Shown here: positions 17,866 to 26,730 of the stretch, piece by piece
Layout of the letters: every line of letters begins with the position of its first letter
How positions within the stretch are numbered: the first letter of the stretch is position 1
Notes under the pieces: generated by a model
The model's input: the letters and a program-made list of their open reading frames with translations, nothing else
The model's database searches: none
What the model was told of the DNA's origin: nothing
Position numbers and translations under genes: made by a program
Assembly (NCBI GenBank): GCA_002068015.1
Contig: MVRV01000038.1
Location: 1 to 64,000, forward strand
DNA length: 64,000 bases
From: Smithella sp. PtaU1.Bin162
GTDB lineage: Bacteria; Desulfobacterota; Syntrophia; Syntrophales; Smithellaceae
Direction: 5' to 3'

Positions 17866-17990
17866 TGGAGATCCCGGATAGCTTCGCCTCAACCGGCTCG
17901 CCCTGCATTCGCCGGATTTTACTTACGGGATCAATTCTACTTACGCTTCAAACTTAACTACATTCGTTTTCAGCGAGTATCATTGAATTT
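17866..17990 (+). repeat. Dispersed composite repeat, copy A (degenerate)
   Basis: It contains the landmarks ATCCCGGATAGCTTCGCC, ACGGGATCAATTC and CGTTTTCAGCGAGT in the same order as copies at 26366, 28782 and 33755. This copy is diverged and lacks the leading GC hairpin. Read on the opposite strand, its short frame is broken by a TAA after GAAGCG. Confidence 0.75.
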
Positions 17991-18073
17991 GAATCTCTCA
18001 GCAATCTATGCTAGCATATTAAAAAATTCCGGCATTACTTAACCATTTTGGTCAAACATATTGAGGTTGCGTT

Positions 18074-19213
18074 ATGAAAAAAACCTGTTTTTTATTTTGC
18101 CTTGCCGTTTTATTTTGCCTGGGAACAAACGAGGCAGTCAGTGCGGAAAAATGTGTCAATGCCGAAGCGGATGCGGTAATAGTCAATAACGACGTACCGT
18201 CGGCCAAACTGGAGGCAATAGCCCGCGCCAAATGGTCGGCAATTGAACAGGTTGTCGGCACGGAAATCAAAGCACAGAGCCTGGTACAGAATTTCACCCT
18301 GGTGGAAGATGCAATAAAAACAAAGGCGGGCGGTGTCATCAAAAGTTTTAAAGTTCTTCAGGAGGAAAAACGAGATGACATCCTCAATGTCAGAATTAAA
18401 GCCTGCGTGGAGCCCGCAGGAGCCCGGGAAGCCGTTTCCCAGCTGGCCCTCAACAATTCCATAGCGCTCTTTATCCCGGCACGCCAGCCCGGAAAAAGCG
18501 GTGACGAATTTGAAGAAACCAATATTCTTTCGGAAACACTGATCGGTAAAATCACCGAACAAAATTATACAGTCATAGATGTCGCTCCGACCGGCACGAT
18601 TGAAGCCAAAGAAATAGAAAACGCGATGAAAAGCGGCAGTACTATGGCTGTCCGCAGCATGATGTACAAATTCCTTTCCAACATGATCATTATCGGCAAA
18701 GTCGATTACAATATTTCCACAAAAAAGGGCGAGGATATAGGCTATAAGATTGTCATGCCCTTCAATACTGTAACAGTACGGCTGACTTACCGGATTCTGG
18801 CCAAAAACAACAAAACAGGTAACATGGAAATATTATCGGCCGGCGCCGAACAGGCCAAGGGAATAGCCAACAGCGTGGAAGACGCGGCTGCCGCTGCAAT
18901 GAAGGAACTTGCCGAAAATCTGGCGCCGACACTGCTTGACAAAATATCAACCTACATTAAAGGCAACACCAAGAAAATCACCGTTAAAGTCAACGGTGTG
19001 AATGACTTAAATACTGTTATTGAAGTTAAAGGGATGCTGCAAAATATTGTCTGGGTTTCCGCAGTGGAGGAAAAACAAATGGGTGATTTCGTTGTCAGCT
19101 ATGCGGAAAATACCCTATATCTCGCCAACAGCATCAAGCAGAAGGGAAACTTCAAAATCGTAAATTTTTCACCCTATTCCCTTACATTGGATTATTTCAA
19201 AGAAAGCAATTAA
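18074..19213 (+). CDS. Exported protein with FlgT-like N-terminal domain
   Basis: This 379-residue protein has a signal peptide (residues 1-24, ending V-S-A-E). A domain like the N-terminus of flagellar assembly protein T/LPP20 follows: A-I-A-R-A-K-W-S-A-I-E-Q-V-V-G, then G-G-V-I-K-S-F-K-V with V-R-I-K-A-C-V. The rest is alpha/beta with no catalytic motif I can recognise. Such domains occur in periplasmic or outer-membrane-associated proteins, often beside CsgG-like lipoproteins. A CsgG-like lipoprotein follows 93 bp downstream, suggesting a shared envelope role. No flagellar genes are visible in the window. Confidence 0.65.
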   Translation: MKKTCFLFCLAVLFCLGTNEAVSAEKCVNAEADAVIVNNDVPSAKLEAIARAKWSAIEQVVGTEIKAQSLVQNFTLVEDAIKTKAGGVIKSFKVLQEEKRDDILNVRIKACVEPAGAREAVSQLALNNSIALFIPARQPGKSGDEFEETNILSETLIGKITEQNYTVIDVAPTGTIEAKEIENAMKSGSTMAVRSMMYKFLSNMIIIGKVDYNISTKKGEDIGYKIVMPFNTVTVRLTYRILAKNNKTGNMEILSAGAEQAKGIANSVEDAAAAAMKELAENLAPTLLDKISTYIKGNTKKITVKVNGVNDLNTVIEVKGMLQNIVWVSAVEEKQMGDFVVSYAENTLYLANSIKQKGNFKIVNFSPYSLTLDYFKESN

Positions 19214-19306
19214 ATCAACATAAGAAAATAAAAATACGGATGGAGGATTTCCTCTCCGTCTTCGCAGAAGCGGATAAAAAACACTGCTCTACCGGAAGGC
19301 TGTAAA

Positions 19307-20371
19307 ATGATTACTCTCAAAAAAATTGCCCGCATTTCTTCTTTCCTTTTCAGTGCTCTTCTTCTCACCTCTATCCTCCCCGGCTGCGCCACTAAAGTCA
19401 AAATAAACATGATCCAGCCGGCACAGTATCATGAAGCATCACTAACCAAAGCGGTAGCCGTACTGCCTTTTATAGGACCTGAAGGCAAAGAATTTGCAGC
19501 CGAGTTAGAAGGAGTAATCGCGGGTATCGGCATTGACGATAAACGTTATTTTACACTGGTGGACCGGACGGAACTCGATAAAACAATCTCGGAGATGAAA
19601 CTTACGCAGAGCGGGCTCGTCGATCAGAAAACAGCGGCCAGGCTGGGCAAGCTTGTCGGGGCACAGGGTATTTATACGGGAGTTATTCAGCAGAACAGCT
19701 GTAAGGACAGTCCATATCAGGAAAAGCGCACCGTTTGCACTCAATATGAAACAAGACGCGACAAAGACGGCCTTACTTACCGCGGCCCCTGCACCCATTG
19801 GCGGCAGTATAATGTGGCCTGCACAAAAAGAATAGCGAGCTTCGCCGTATCGCCGAAGCTCGTGGAAGTGTCGACAGGTAAAATTCTCTATTCCCGTAAT
19901 CTCTCCGCAACCTCGGAATCCGCAGGCTGCATTGATACAAAACCGGTGCAGAGCGAAAATGTACTGATCGAAAAAGCAAAAGAATCGGTAAAAAGAGACT
20001 TCCGCCGTGATATTGCCCCCTACTACGTAACGGTGGAAATAAAGCTCATGGATTCCGAAGACGGCATCGATTCTCCGGAGGCAAAAGATAAACTGAAAAA
20101 CGGACTGGCCTATGCGGATAAAGGAAGGATGGACAATGCCTGCGAACTCTGGGGTGAGGCGCGCAACCGGGCCGGCAATTCCCCTGCCCTGCTTTATAAC
20201 CTGGGAGTATGTGCCGAAAGCCGGGGAGACCTCGACGCCGCTCTTAATCTTTACAAGCAGGCCGACAAAATTATGGGCAAGCCCGATGACGATATCAGTC
20301 TGGCTTTAAACCGCGTTGGGAATGCCATCAAAAACAAGGAAAAGATAAAAGAAGAGCTGAGCGGAAAATAG
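19307..20371 (+). CDS. CsgG-like lipoprotein with C-terminal TPR
   Basis: This 354-residue protein has a lipoprotein signal peptide with lipobox I-L-P-G-C at about residue 27. The first domain resembles CsgG/TolB-like curli-assembly domains (A-V-A-V-L-P-F, then F-T-L-V-D-R-T-E-L-D-K and L-V-G-A-Q-G-I-Y-T-G-V-I). It is interrupted by a Cys-rich insertion (C-K-D, T-V-C-T, G-P-C-T, V-A-C-T, around residues 125-170). A C-terminal tetratricopeptide region follows (L-L-Y-N-L-G-V-C-A-E-S-R-G-D-L-D-A-A). It probably sits at the outer membrane facing the periplasm and pairs with the exported protein upstream. Confidence 0.72.
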   Translation: MITLKKIARISSFLFSALLLTSILPGCATKVKINMIQPAQYHEASLTKAVAVLPFIGPEGKEFAAELEGVIAGIGIDDKRYFTLVDRTELDKTISEMKLTQSGLVDQKTAARLGKLVGAQGIYTGVIQQNSCKDSPYQEKRTVCTQYETRRDKDGLTYRGPCTHWRQYNVACTKRIASFAVSPKLVEVSTGKILYSRNLSATSESAGCIDTKPVQSENVLIEKAKESVKRDFRRDIAPYYVTVEIKLMDSEDGIDSPEAKDKLKNGLAYADKGRMDNACELWGEARNRAGNSPALLYNLGVCAESRGDLDAALNLYKQADKIMGKPDDDISLALNRVGNAIKNKEKIKEELSGK

Positions 20372-20573
20372 TTCCCATAAAAAAACCGTCGTCCCGCTTA
20401 AGTATTGCGTTTGCGCACTTCTTCGGCATGTCAACAATATTGATATTACTCCCTCGACACAACCCTTCCCGCGGCAGTAATCAAATAATGGCGGAACTCT
20501 AACTTGATATGTGGTAAAATTGCATCCGGATGATCACATCCAGTTTGCCGATAACCATGAGGAGGAATGTCCG

Positions 20574-22088
20574 ATGAACCTTATTACCCTGGCTGATGAA
20601 AACCTGCAATTCTTCGGTGAGTATTCCTGTCTGATCTTTGAAGATTCAGTTTTCACCAACAGACAGATGCTTCATGCCGCCAATTCCCTCTCCTGCGGGC
20701 TTGCGGCCCACGGCATTACACCGGGGAATAAAGTGGTGGTTATGCTTCCCAACTGCCCGGAGGTTCTTGTCGGTTACCAGGGCATTCTCCGCAGCGGCGC
20801 CGTCATAGTACCCGTTATTCCCCTGCTCCCGGGAAAGGAATTAAACCATATTCTTCTTAACTGTGACGCTGCGGCAATAATTACCAATCGCGATATATTT
20901 ATCAAAAATGAGGACATGCTAAAATCGATTGCAATCTTGCGGCACGTAATCATCGTTGATGGCGAGGCTCCGGCCGGAACAATCTCTTACCGGGACATGC
21001 TCGGTAATCATTCGGAAGAACCCGCCTGTCGCACAATTAAAGAAAATGATTTGGCGGTCATCCTTTATACGGCCGGAACCACTGCAACGCCCAAGGGTGT
21101 TATGCTGACGCATAATAATCTATATTCCAATGCCGTCAGTTCCGCTGCCTCGCATGGCACAAAATCCACGGACATAACCATTGTCGCTCTGCCCCTGTCA
21201 CATTCTTTCGGTCTCACAACAATGAATAAGGCCTATAAATACGGCAATCTGCATATCCTCATGCGCAGATTTCAGGCTGAAGAAGCTTTCCGGTTAATTG
21301 AGAAATATAAAGTGACCGATTTTCCCGGTGTTCCCGCCATGTTTATGATGATGCTCAACAGCCCGGAGTCGGCCAAGTACGACTTGTCTTCATTAAAAAA
21401 ATGTCTGAGTGCCGGAGCGCCTTTCCCGCTGGCCGGCATGACGGCGTTTCAGCAAAAATTTAACTGTCAGGTGTTTGAAGGTTACGGCCTTTCCGAAGCG
21501 TCACCGGCCGTCGCCACTAATTATCATGATCGCCCCGTAAAGCCTGGCTCCATAGGCCAACCCATGCCCGGTGTACAAGTCAGAATCGTCGATGAGCAGA
21601 TGAGGGATGTACCGGCGGGAGTTGCCGGTGAACTGCTGGTAAAAGGTCCTAATGTGTCAGCGGGTTATTACAAATTACCCGAAGAATCCGCAAATACTTT
21701 TGTCAACGGCTGGTTGCGTACCGGCGATATGGCTAAAATGGACGAAGATGGTTACCTTTATCTGGTAGAGAGGAAAAAAGACCTGATTATCCGTGGCGGT
21801 TTCAATATCTACCCCCGGTATATTGAAGAAGTCCTTTATAAACATCCGGCTATCCAGGATGCTGTGGCCATAGGTGTTCCCGACCCCGTAATGGGCGAGG
21901 AAGTTAAAGTATATATAACATTAAAAGAGGGGAAAGCGGCCACCGCGGAAGAAATTCTAAGCTACTGTCAGTACCAGCTGGCTAAAAACAAATTACCGAA
22001 ATACATCGAATTTATAAAAGCAATCCCCAGAAATCCTATGGGCAAGATTTTGCGCAAAGAGCTGAGAAAGCTCAACTATGCCGAATAA
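20574..22088 (+). CDS. Long-/medium-chain acyl-CoA synthetase (AMP-forming)
   Basis: This 504-residue ANL ligase has the adenylation loop Y-T-A-G-T-T-A-T-P-K-G, the A5 motif F-E-G-Y-G-L-S-E-A-S-P, the A8 hinge (R-K-K-D-L-I-I-R-G-G-F-N-I-Y-P) and the C-terminal catalytic lysine in P-R-N-P-M-G-K-I-L-R-K. It activates a fatty or related acid to acyl-CoA. I chose ATG 20574, directly behind GAGGAGGAAT; the upstream in-frame extension has no ribosome site. Acyl-CoA ligases are numerous in syntrophic fatty-acid degraders, and this is one of three or four adenylating enzymes in the window. Confidence 0.9.
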   Translation: MNLITLADENLQFFGEYSCLIFEDSVFTNRQMLHAANSLSCGLAAHGITPGNKVVVMLPNCPEVLVGYQGILRSGAVIVPVIPLLPGKELNHILLNCDAAAIITNRDIFIKNEDMLKSIAILRHVIIVDGEAPAGTISYRDMLGNHSEEPACRTIKENDLAVILYTAGTTATPKGVMLTHNNLYSNAVSSAASHGTKSTDITIVALPLSHSFGLTTMNKAYKYGNLHILMRRFQAEEAFRLIEKYKVTDFPGVPAMFMMMLNSPESAKYDLSSLKKCLSAGAPFPLAGMTAFQQKFNCQVFEGYGLSEASPAVATNYHDRPVKPGSIGQPMPGVQVRIVDEQMRDVPAGVAGELLVKGPNVSAGYYKLPEESANTFVNGWLRTGDMAKMDEDGYLYLVERKKDLIIRGGFNIYPRYIEEVLYKHPAIQDAVAIGVPDPVMGEEVKVYITLKEGKAATAEEILSYCQYQLAKNKLPKYIEFIKAIPRNPMGKILRKELRKLNYAE

Positions 22089-22239
22089 AACAATTACCGG
22101 AAGGCCGAACTGCCGCGACTGATTATCGGCAATCAACCCCTGCACATCCGGCAACATCGGCACCATTTTTTTCATTTTATTCGATTGGCGCTGAAAAATG
22201 CCTCCCCGACTGCCCGGCTGACCAAAATACGGAGATGTT

Positions 22240-22929
22240 TCATCGGGTGTCTTTGCCTTTTTCGGCAAGTTCTTTCAGCAGGCCGCGGTTAATCAGCCTG
22301 ATATTGGCACCTTCTTCTTTAATAAGCTTTTTGCTTTTCATGTTGCCCAATGCACGGGAAAGTGATTCCGGTCCGGTACCCAGAAGATTAGCCAGCTGTG
22401 CCTTGGAAATATTAAGTCTGATAAGGTCATTGTTCCCCTGCTCCTGCGAAAGATAAAGCAGGTAGACGGCCAGGCGGCCGGGTATCTCTTTAAGCGATAG
22501 ATTTTCCACCTGAAGAGTGAACTCCCGCAGTCGCATGGAAAGCAGTGCCAGAATATTCATCGTGAGAGCCGGCTTGTTTGTTATAAGCCGGATAAAACTA
22601 TTCCGGTCGAAAAATAACAGGTGACTTTTGGAGATTGCCCGGGCATTGGCGGGAAATGATTTGCCGGAAAAGACGGGAACCGCGCCGATGGTCTCACCTT
22701 CTTGCACAATGTGGAGTATCTGCTCTTTCCCTTCGGGGGAGAGCTTGTAAACATTGACACTGCCCGCGATGACAAGATAAAAGCCTGCACCTTCGTCTCC
22801 GTCATAAAAGATGACATCGCCTTTGTTGTAATGTTTATCAACTGCAATCTTTGCGATTTCTGTGATATACTCTTCCGGCAATCCACCGAAAAGCTGGCTT
22901 TTTATCAGGATATCACGCGCTTTTTTCAT
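22240..22929 (-). CDS. hcpR: Crp/Fnr-family regulator, probable HcpR
   Basis: This 229-residue protein has an N-terminal cyclic-nucleotide-like beta-barrel (G-D-V-I-F-Y-D-G-D-E-G) and a C-terminal winged helix (S-K-A-Q-L-A-N-L-L-G-T-G-P-E-S-L-S-R-A-L). It contains no cysteine, so it cannot be an Fe-S FNR. It is divergent from hcp and its partner ferredoxin, the arrangement described for HcpR, the regulator of hybrid-cluster genes in deltaproteobacteria and other anaerobes. HcpR is thought to sense NO, probably through haem. The name rests on this context, not on a similarity search. Confidence 0.82.
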   Translation of the reverse strand: MKKARDILIKSQLFGGLPEEYITEIAKIAVDKHYNKGDVIFYDGDEGAGFYLVIAGSVNVYKLSPEGKEQILHIVQEGETIGAVPVFSGKSFPANARAISKSHLLFFDRNSFIRLITNKPALTMNILALLSMRLREFTLQVENLSLKEIPGRLAVYLLYLSQEQGNNDLIRLNISKAQLANLLGTGPESLSRALGNMKSKKLIKEEGANIRLINRGLLKELAEKGKDTR

Positions 22930-22965
22930 TGTTTACGTCCCTTTGGTAAAAAATATATCTTTTTC

Positions 22966-23007
22966 TTAACATAAGTCAAGGATACGTGAATTTATTTCAA
23001 CTATAGT
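22966..23007 (+). promoter_or_regulatory. Candidate HcpR operator and hcp promoter
   Basis: A near-palindrome TTAAC-ATAA-GTCAA (22966-22979) is of the Crp/Fnr-family type. A -10 like TATAGT lies at 23002-23007. A start of transcription about seven bases further on would place the palindrome centre close to -41.5, the class II activator position. No good -35 is present, consistent with an activated promoter. Confidence 0.6.
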
Positions 23008-23047
23008 GGCCAACAAAAAACAAGGAAACTTTTACAGGAGGTCTAAT

Positions 23048-24682
23048 ATGTTTTGCTTTCAGTGTCAGGAAACAGTAAAAAACGAAGGCTGCGGCATCAA
23101 GGGTGTCTGCGGCAAGAACGAAGAAACAGCCAATCTTCAGGACCTGCTGATTTATGTCCTGAAAGGTCTCGCCATTCATGCCGAAAAAGCCCGGCAGGCG
23201 GGAACATTGGATAACAAATATGGACGTTTTACCGCGGAAGCACTTTTTGCGACGATTACAAACGCAAATTTTGACAAGGACAGGATCATTGCTCTCATCC
23301 GTGAAGCGCTGAAACTGCGGGATGAACTAAAAAAACAATCCGCAGCGGATATTAAGGGCAATCTGCACGATTCCGCCTCGTGGTTCGCAGATGATGTTGC
23401 CGAATTCAATAAAAAGGCGGCCGGAGTCGGTATTCTTTCCACGGAAAATATGGATGTCCGATCGCTGCGGATGCTATTGATCTATGGAATTAAAGGAATT
23501 TCCGCCTATGCGGAGCACGCCGCCGTACTGGGTTTTGAGGATGATAAAATTTATAATTTCCTGATGGAAGCGCTCTCCTCCACAACTCGGGATTTGAATG
23601 TTGATGAAATGGTCGCGATGGTCATGCGTGCCGGGGAACACGCCGTTAAAACCATGGCTCTTCTGGACAAGGCAAACACTTCCACTTACGGAAATCCTGA
23701 AATATCCAGGGTAAATATCGGCGTCCGGAGCAATCCGGGTATTCTGATTTCCGGCCATGACCTCAAAGACATGGAAGAACTCCTGCAGCAGACGGATGGA
23801 ACCGGTGTAGATGTGTACACGCATGGTGAGATGTTGCCGGCCAACTCGTATCCCGCATTCAAGAAATACTCTCACTTCGCAGGAAATTATGGAAGCTCCT
23901 GGTGGAAGCAGAATGAGGAATTCGAGTCTTTTAACGGCCCTATCCTGATGACGACCAACTGTATTATTCCGGTCAAGGATTCGTACCGGGACAAAATATT
24001 CACAACCGGCGTTGTCGGTTACCCCGGACTCAGACACATTCCACCAAGAAAAAAAGGCGGAGTAAAAGATTTTTCCGACATAATTGCGCTCGCGAAAAAA
24101 TGCGCCCCGCCGAAGGAAATTGAAAAGGGCGAACTGGTAACAGGATTCGGCCATAACCAGGTCCTCGCTCTGGCCGACAAGGTTGTGGACGCGGTAAAAT
24201 CAGGGGCCATCAAGCGCTTCATTGTCATGGCCGGATGTGACGGACGGCATAAAACACGCAGTTACTATACGGATGTCGCCCAAGCGCTTCCCCAGGATAC
24301 GGTCATTCTGACAGCAGGTTGCGCCAAGTACCGCTACAACAAACTGGCTCTGGGCGACATTGGCGGCATTCCCAGAGTGCTGGACGCAGGGCAGTGCAAT
24401 GATTGTTACTCGCTGGCGGTTATCGCGCTGAAGCTGAAAGAGGTTTTCGGGCTGAAAGATATCAATGAACTGCCGATTTCCTTTGATATAGCCTGGTATG
24501 AACAAAAGGCGGTGGCCGTACTTCTGGCACTGCTGTTTCTGGGAATAAAAGGAATCCGCCTCGGGCCGACACTGCCGGCATTTGTATCGCCGGGCGTCCT
24601 CAATGTTCTTGTGAAGAATTTCAATATCAAACCTATCGTTGATGTGAAGACGGACGTTGAAGCAATGATTCAGGGACAATGA
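23048..24682 (+). CDS. hcp: Hybrid-cluster protein / hydroxylamine reductase, class I
   Basis: This 544-residue enzyme starts M-F-C-F-Q-C-Q-E-T. Its N-terminal cysteines C3, C6, C15 and C21 have the spacing of class I proteins of strict anaerobes, which hold a [4Fe-4S] cluster. Hybrid-cluster ligands are visible in G-H-D-L, N-C-I-I-P, A-G-C-D-G-R, A-G-C-A-K-Y and G-Q-C-N-D-C-Y. Known activities are NO reductase and hydroxylamine reductase, giving protection from nitrosative stress. ATG 23048 follows a perfect AGGAGG; the upstream extension is not translated. A ferredoxin gene follows 21 bp later. Confidence 0.97.
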   Translation: MFCFQCQETVKNEGCGIKGVCGKNEETANLQDLLIYVLKGLAIHAEKARQAGTLDNKYGRFTAEALFATITNANFDKDRIIALIREALKLRDELKKQSAADIKGNLHDSASWFADDVAEFNKKAAGVGILSTENMDVRSLRMLLIYGIKGISAYAEHAAVLGFEDDKIYNFLMEALSSTTRDLNVDEMVAMVMRAGEHAVKTMALLDKANTSTYGNPEISRVNIGVRSNPGILISGHDLKDMEELLQQTDGTGVDVYTHGEMLPANSYPAFKKYSHFAGNYGSSWWKQNEEFESFNGPILMTTNCIIPVKDSYRDKIFTTGVVGYPGLRHIPPRKKGGVKDFSDIIALAKKCAPPKEIEKGELVTGFGHNQVLALADKVVDAVKSGAIKRFIVMAGCDGRHKTRSYYTDVAQALPQDTVILTAGCAKYRYNKLALGDIGGIPRVLDAGQCNDCYSLAVIALKLKEVFGLKDINELPISFDIAWYEQKAVAVLLALLFLGIKGIRLGPTLPAFVSPGVLNVLVKNFNIKPIVDVKTDVEAMIQGQ

Positions 24683-24703
24683 TTTTCAAAAAAAGGTGAT
24701 TTC

Positions 24704-25435
24704 ATGAAAATATTACGAAAGATTATCGAAATTGATGAAGAGTTGTGTAATGGGTGTGGAAATTGTGTGACAGGTTGCGCCGAAGGCGCCCTGCAAATAG
24801 TCGACGGTAAGGCCAAGGTTGTTGCAGACACATTTTGCGACGGCCTCGGCGCCTGCATCGGAGAGTGCCCCACAGGGGCGCTTTGCATCGTCGAGCGCGA
24901 AGCAGCTCCTTTTGATGAAGAAGCAGTTAAAAAGCATCTGACGGAAAAAGAAAAGCCCACTCTGCCGTGCGGCTGTCCGTCAACACATATCCGGATTTTC
25001 GATAAACCCTCCGCCTGCGAGACAGCCAATAAGCCTGCGCATTTCGAGGCCGGCCGGGAAGAATCGTCTCTCACCCACTGGCCGATTCAGATAAAGCTTA
25101 TACCGGCCGGTGCACCTTTCCTGAAAGACGCCGACCTGCTGGTTCTGGCGGACTGCACGGCTGTTGCCTTTCCCACCCTGCACCGTGACCTGCTCACGGG
25201 AAAGGTGGTGATGATGGGCTGTCCGAAATTTGATGACGTGCAGGGATATGCGGGCAAATTCGCCGACATCTGCAAAACCGCAGGGATCAAGAGTATAACC
25301 ACGGTTGTTATGGAAGTGCCCTGCTGTTCGGGACTGCCCTTTATCGTCAAAAAGGGGATGGAAGAGGCAAACAAAAAAATCCCTCTGCATGAAATCGTAC
25401 TGAGTATACGAGGAAAAATATTGAAGAACCAGTAG
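24704..25435 (+). CDS. 4Fe-4S ferredoxin partner of Hcp (FrdX-like)
   Basis: This 243-residue protein begins with two [4Fe-4S] motifs: C-N-G-C-G-N-C-V-T-G-C and C-D-G-L-G-A-C-I-G-E-C-P. A longer C-terminal domain follows with further cysteines (C-G-C-P, D-C-T, M-M-G-C-P-K, V-P-C-C-S-G). A ferredoxin of this kind is regularly encoded next to hcp under HcpR control and probably donates electrons to Hcp. The 21-bp gap implies one transcript. Confidence 0.9.
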   Translation: MKILRKIIEIDEELCNGCGNCVTGCAEGALQIVDGKAKVVADTFCDGLGACIGECPTGALCIVEREAAPFDEEAVKKHLTEKEKPTLPCGCPSTHIRIFDKPSACETANKPAHFEAGREESSLTHWPIQIKLIPAGAPFLKDADLLVLADCTAVAFPTLHRDLLTGKVVMMGCPKFDDVQGYAGKFADICKTAGIKSITTVVMEVPCCSGLPFIVKKGMEEANKKIPLHEIVLSIRGKILKNQ

Positions 25436-25464
25436 AGAATCATGCGGTAGGGCTAAAGCGGAAA

Positions 25465-26259
25465 TCAGATATTTTTTCGAAGATAGGACATCAGCCGGGA
25501 ATAGATGAAATCGATTCCTTCGGACTTTGGCAGTGTATCCCTGATTTTCCTTAAGTAATCGCGCTCATAAATCATCCGGAATGTCGGCCGATAATTGATG
25601 TCATAAATCCAGGCCAACTGGAGAAGTTTGAAATCATTCAATGACCTCAACTGCCGCACGCTGATCTTTTTGCCTTCATTAAGGCTTGTCATAATTTCTT
25701 CGGATACTTCCGGTATATCCGGCAAATCAAGCTCAACTGCGGCGCTTCTTTCTGAATTGCCGACGTAGTAGTAAGTCGAAACCAGGTTGAAAATGTCCAG
25801 TTTATCCGCATCGCGGAGCAATTTACTGAAATAAAGGCAGACAGTGCTTTCATCCTCAGGGATACTGAATCGGTTATGGTAGGAAACAGCTTTCATAATC
25901 AGTTCCCGGGTATCTTCATCCAGAGCCGTCAGTGTTTTTTCCCGTTTAAGTACCTTGACACCCAGCTCTCCGTGATTTTCCGATTTCCTGTCCACGAATG
26001 TTTTATAGCGGGTGAATTGCTCAAAACGGCCTATATCATGAAACAGGGCCATAACCTCGGCAAGCATCAGGTCTCCGGAATTCATGTCCAGCATCCTGCC
26101 GATATTCATGATTTCCTTGCAGACCATTAAAGAGTGTTTTTCCTTCAGCACTATGGCTTTTCGAACCATTGGATCAGGGGAATAGAAGGATTGCACATAC
26201 CGGGAAAACCACTGTTTCAGGTTAATTAAATCAAATTCCGTTATTTGATACCGTTGCAT
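25465..26259 (-). CDS. HD-domain metal-dependent phosphohydrolase
   Basis: This 264-residue protein carries the HD superfamily metal ligands: histidine in K-E-K-H-S, the H-D pair in F-H-D-I-G-R, and the aspartate in L-R-D-A-D-K-L-D. Family members hydrolyse nucleotides or cyclic nucleotides. It has no fused GGDEF or HD-GYP signature, so the substrate is open. It converges on the hcp operon from the right and appears monocistronic. Confidence 0.82.
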   Translation of the reverse strand: MQRYQITEFDLINLKQWFSRYVQSFYSPDPMVRKAIVLKEKHSLMVCKEIMNIGRMLDMNSGDLMLAEVMALFHDIGRFEQFTRYKTFVDRKSENHGELGVKVLKREKTLTALDEDTRELIMKAVSYHNRFSIPEDESTVCLYFSKLLRDADKLDIFNLVSTYYYVGNSERSAAVELDLPDIPEVSEEIMTSLNEGKKISVRQLRSLNDFKLLQLAWIYDINYRPTFRMIYERDYLRKIRDTLPKSEGIDFIYSRLMSYLRKNI

Positions 26260-26365
26260 GATTGTTTCCTTTTTCGCACAAGCGAACTATCACAAGGCCA
26301 GAGGAAAAGCAACTATTGGAAAACGGAATAATTGCCGCTATAACACCCCGAGACCGGCACCACAT

Positions 26366-26556
26366 AATGAACAACCCCGCCGCAAGCAGCGGGGTATCAT
26401 AAAGTGTACGGTCCTTCTCCAATCGCAGTAAACTGCGGGGAATACGACCCCGGGATCCCGAATAGCTTCGCCCAAACTCGCTCGCTTTCGGGATCAATTC
26501 CACTTTCGCTTCAACCTTCATTGCATTCGTTTTCAGCGAGTGTCATTGATTTAAAT
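26366..26556 (+). repeat. Dispersed composite repeat, copy B (full length)
   Basis: It starts with a GC hairpin (ACCCCGCCG...AGCAGCGGGGT), then GGGATCCCGAATAGCTTCGCC, CGGGATCAATTCC and TTTTCAGCGAGTGTCATTG in fixed order. On the minus strand it is open for a short ORF starting M-K-V-E-A-K-V-E-L-I-P-K, which I do not consider a gene because two sister copies have a stop at codon 6. Confidence 0.85.
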
Positions 26557-26657
26557 TCATCTCTTTGATTATTTTTTTCCGGGAGCGGGACGGTATCTCC
26601 TACGCTTCTCCGGTTGATCTGCAACGACATCAATACTCTTTTGCAGTCACGATTCTC

Positions 26658-26686
26658 TTGACATACAAGGCCTCGTTTCCTATACT
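26658..26686 (+). promoter_or_regulatory. Sigma-70 promoter of the LUD gene
   Basis: TTGACA (26658-26663) and TATACT (26681-26686) are separated by exactly 17 bases and lie 45 bp upstream of the LUD start codon. Confidence 0.8.
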
Positions 26687-26730
26687 TCCCCCACACAAAA
26701 ATTCTTATCAGGAAATGGGATTGAAACACC

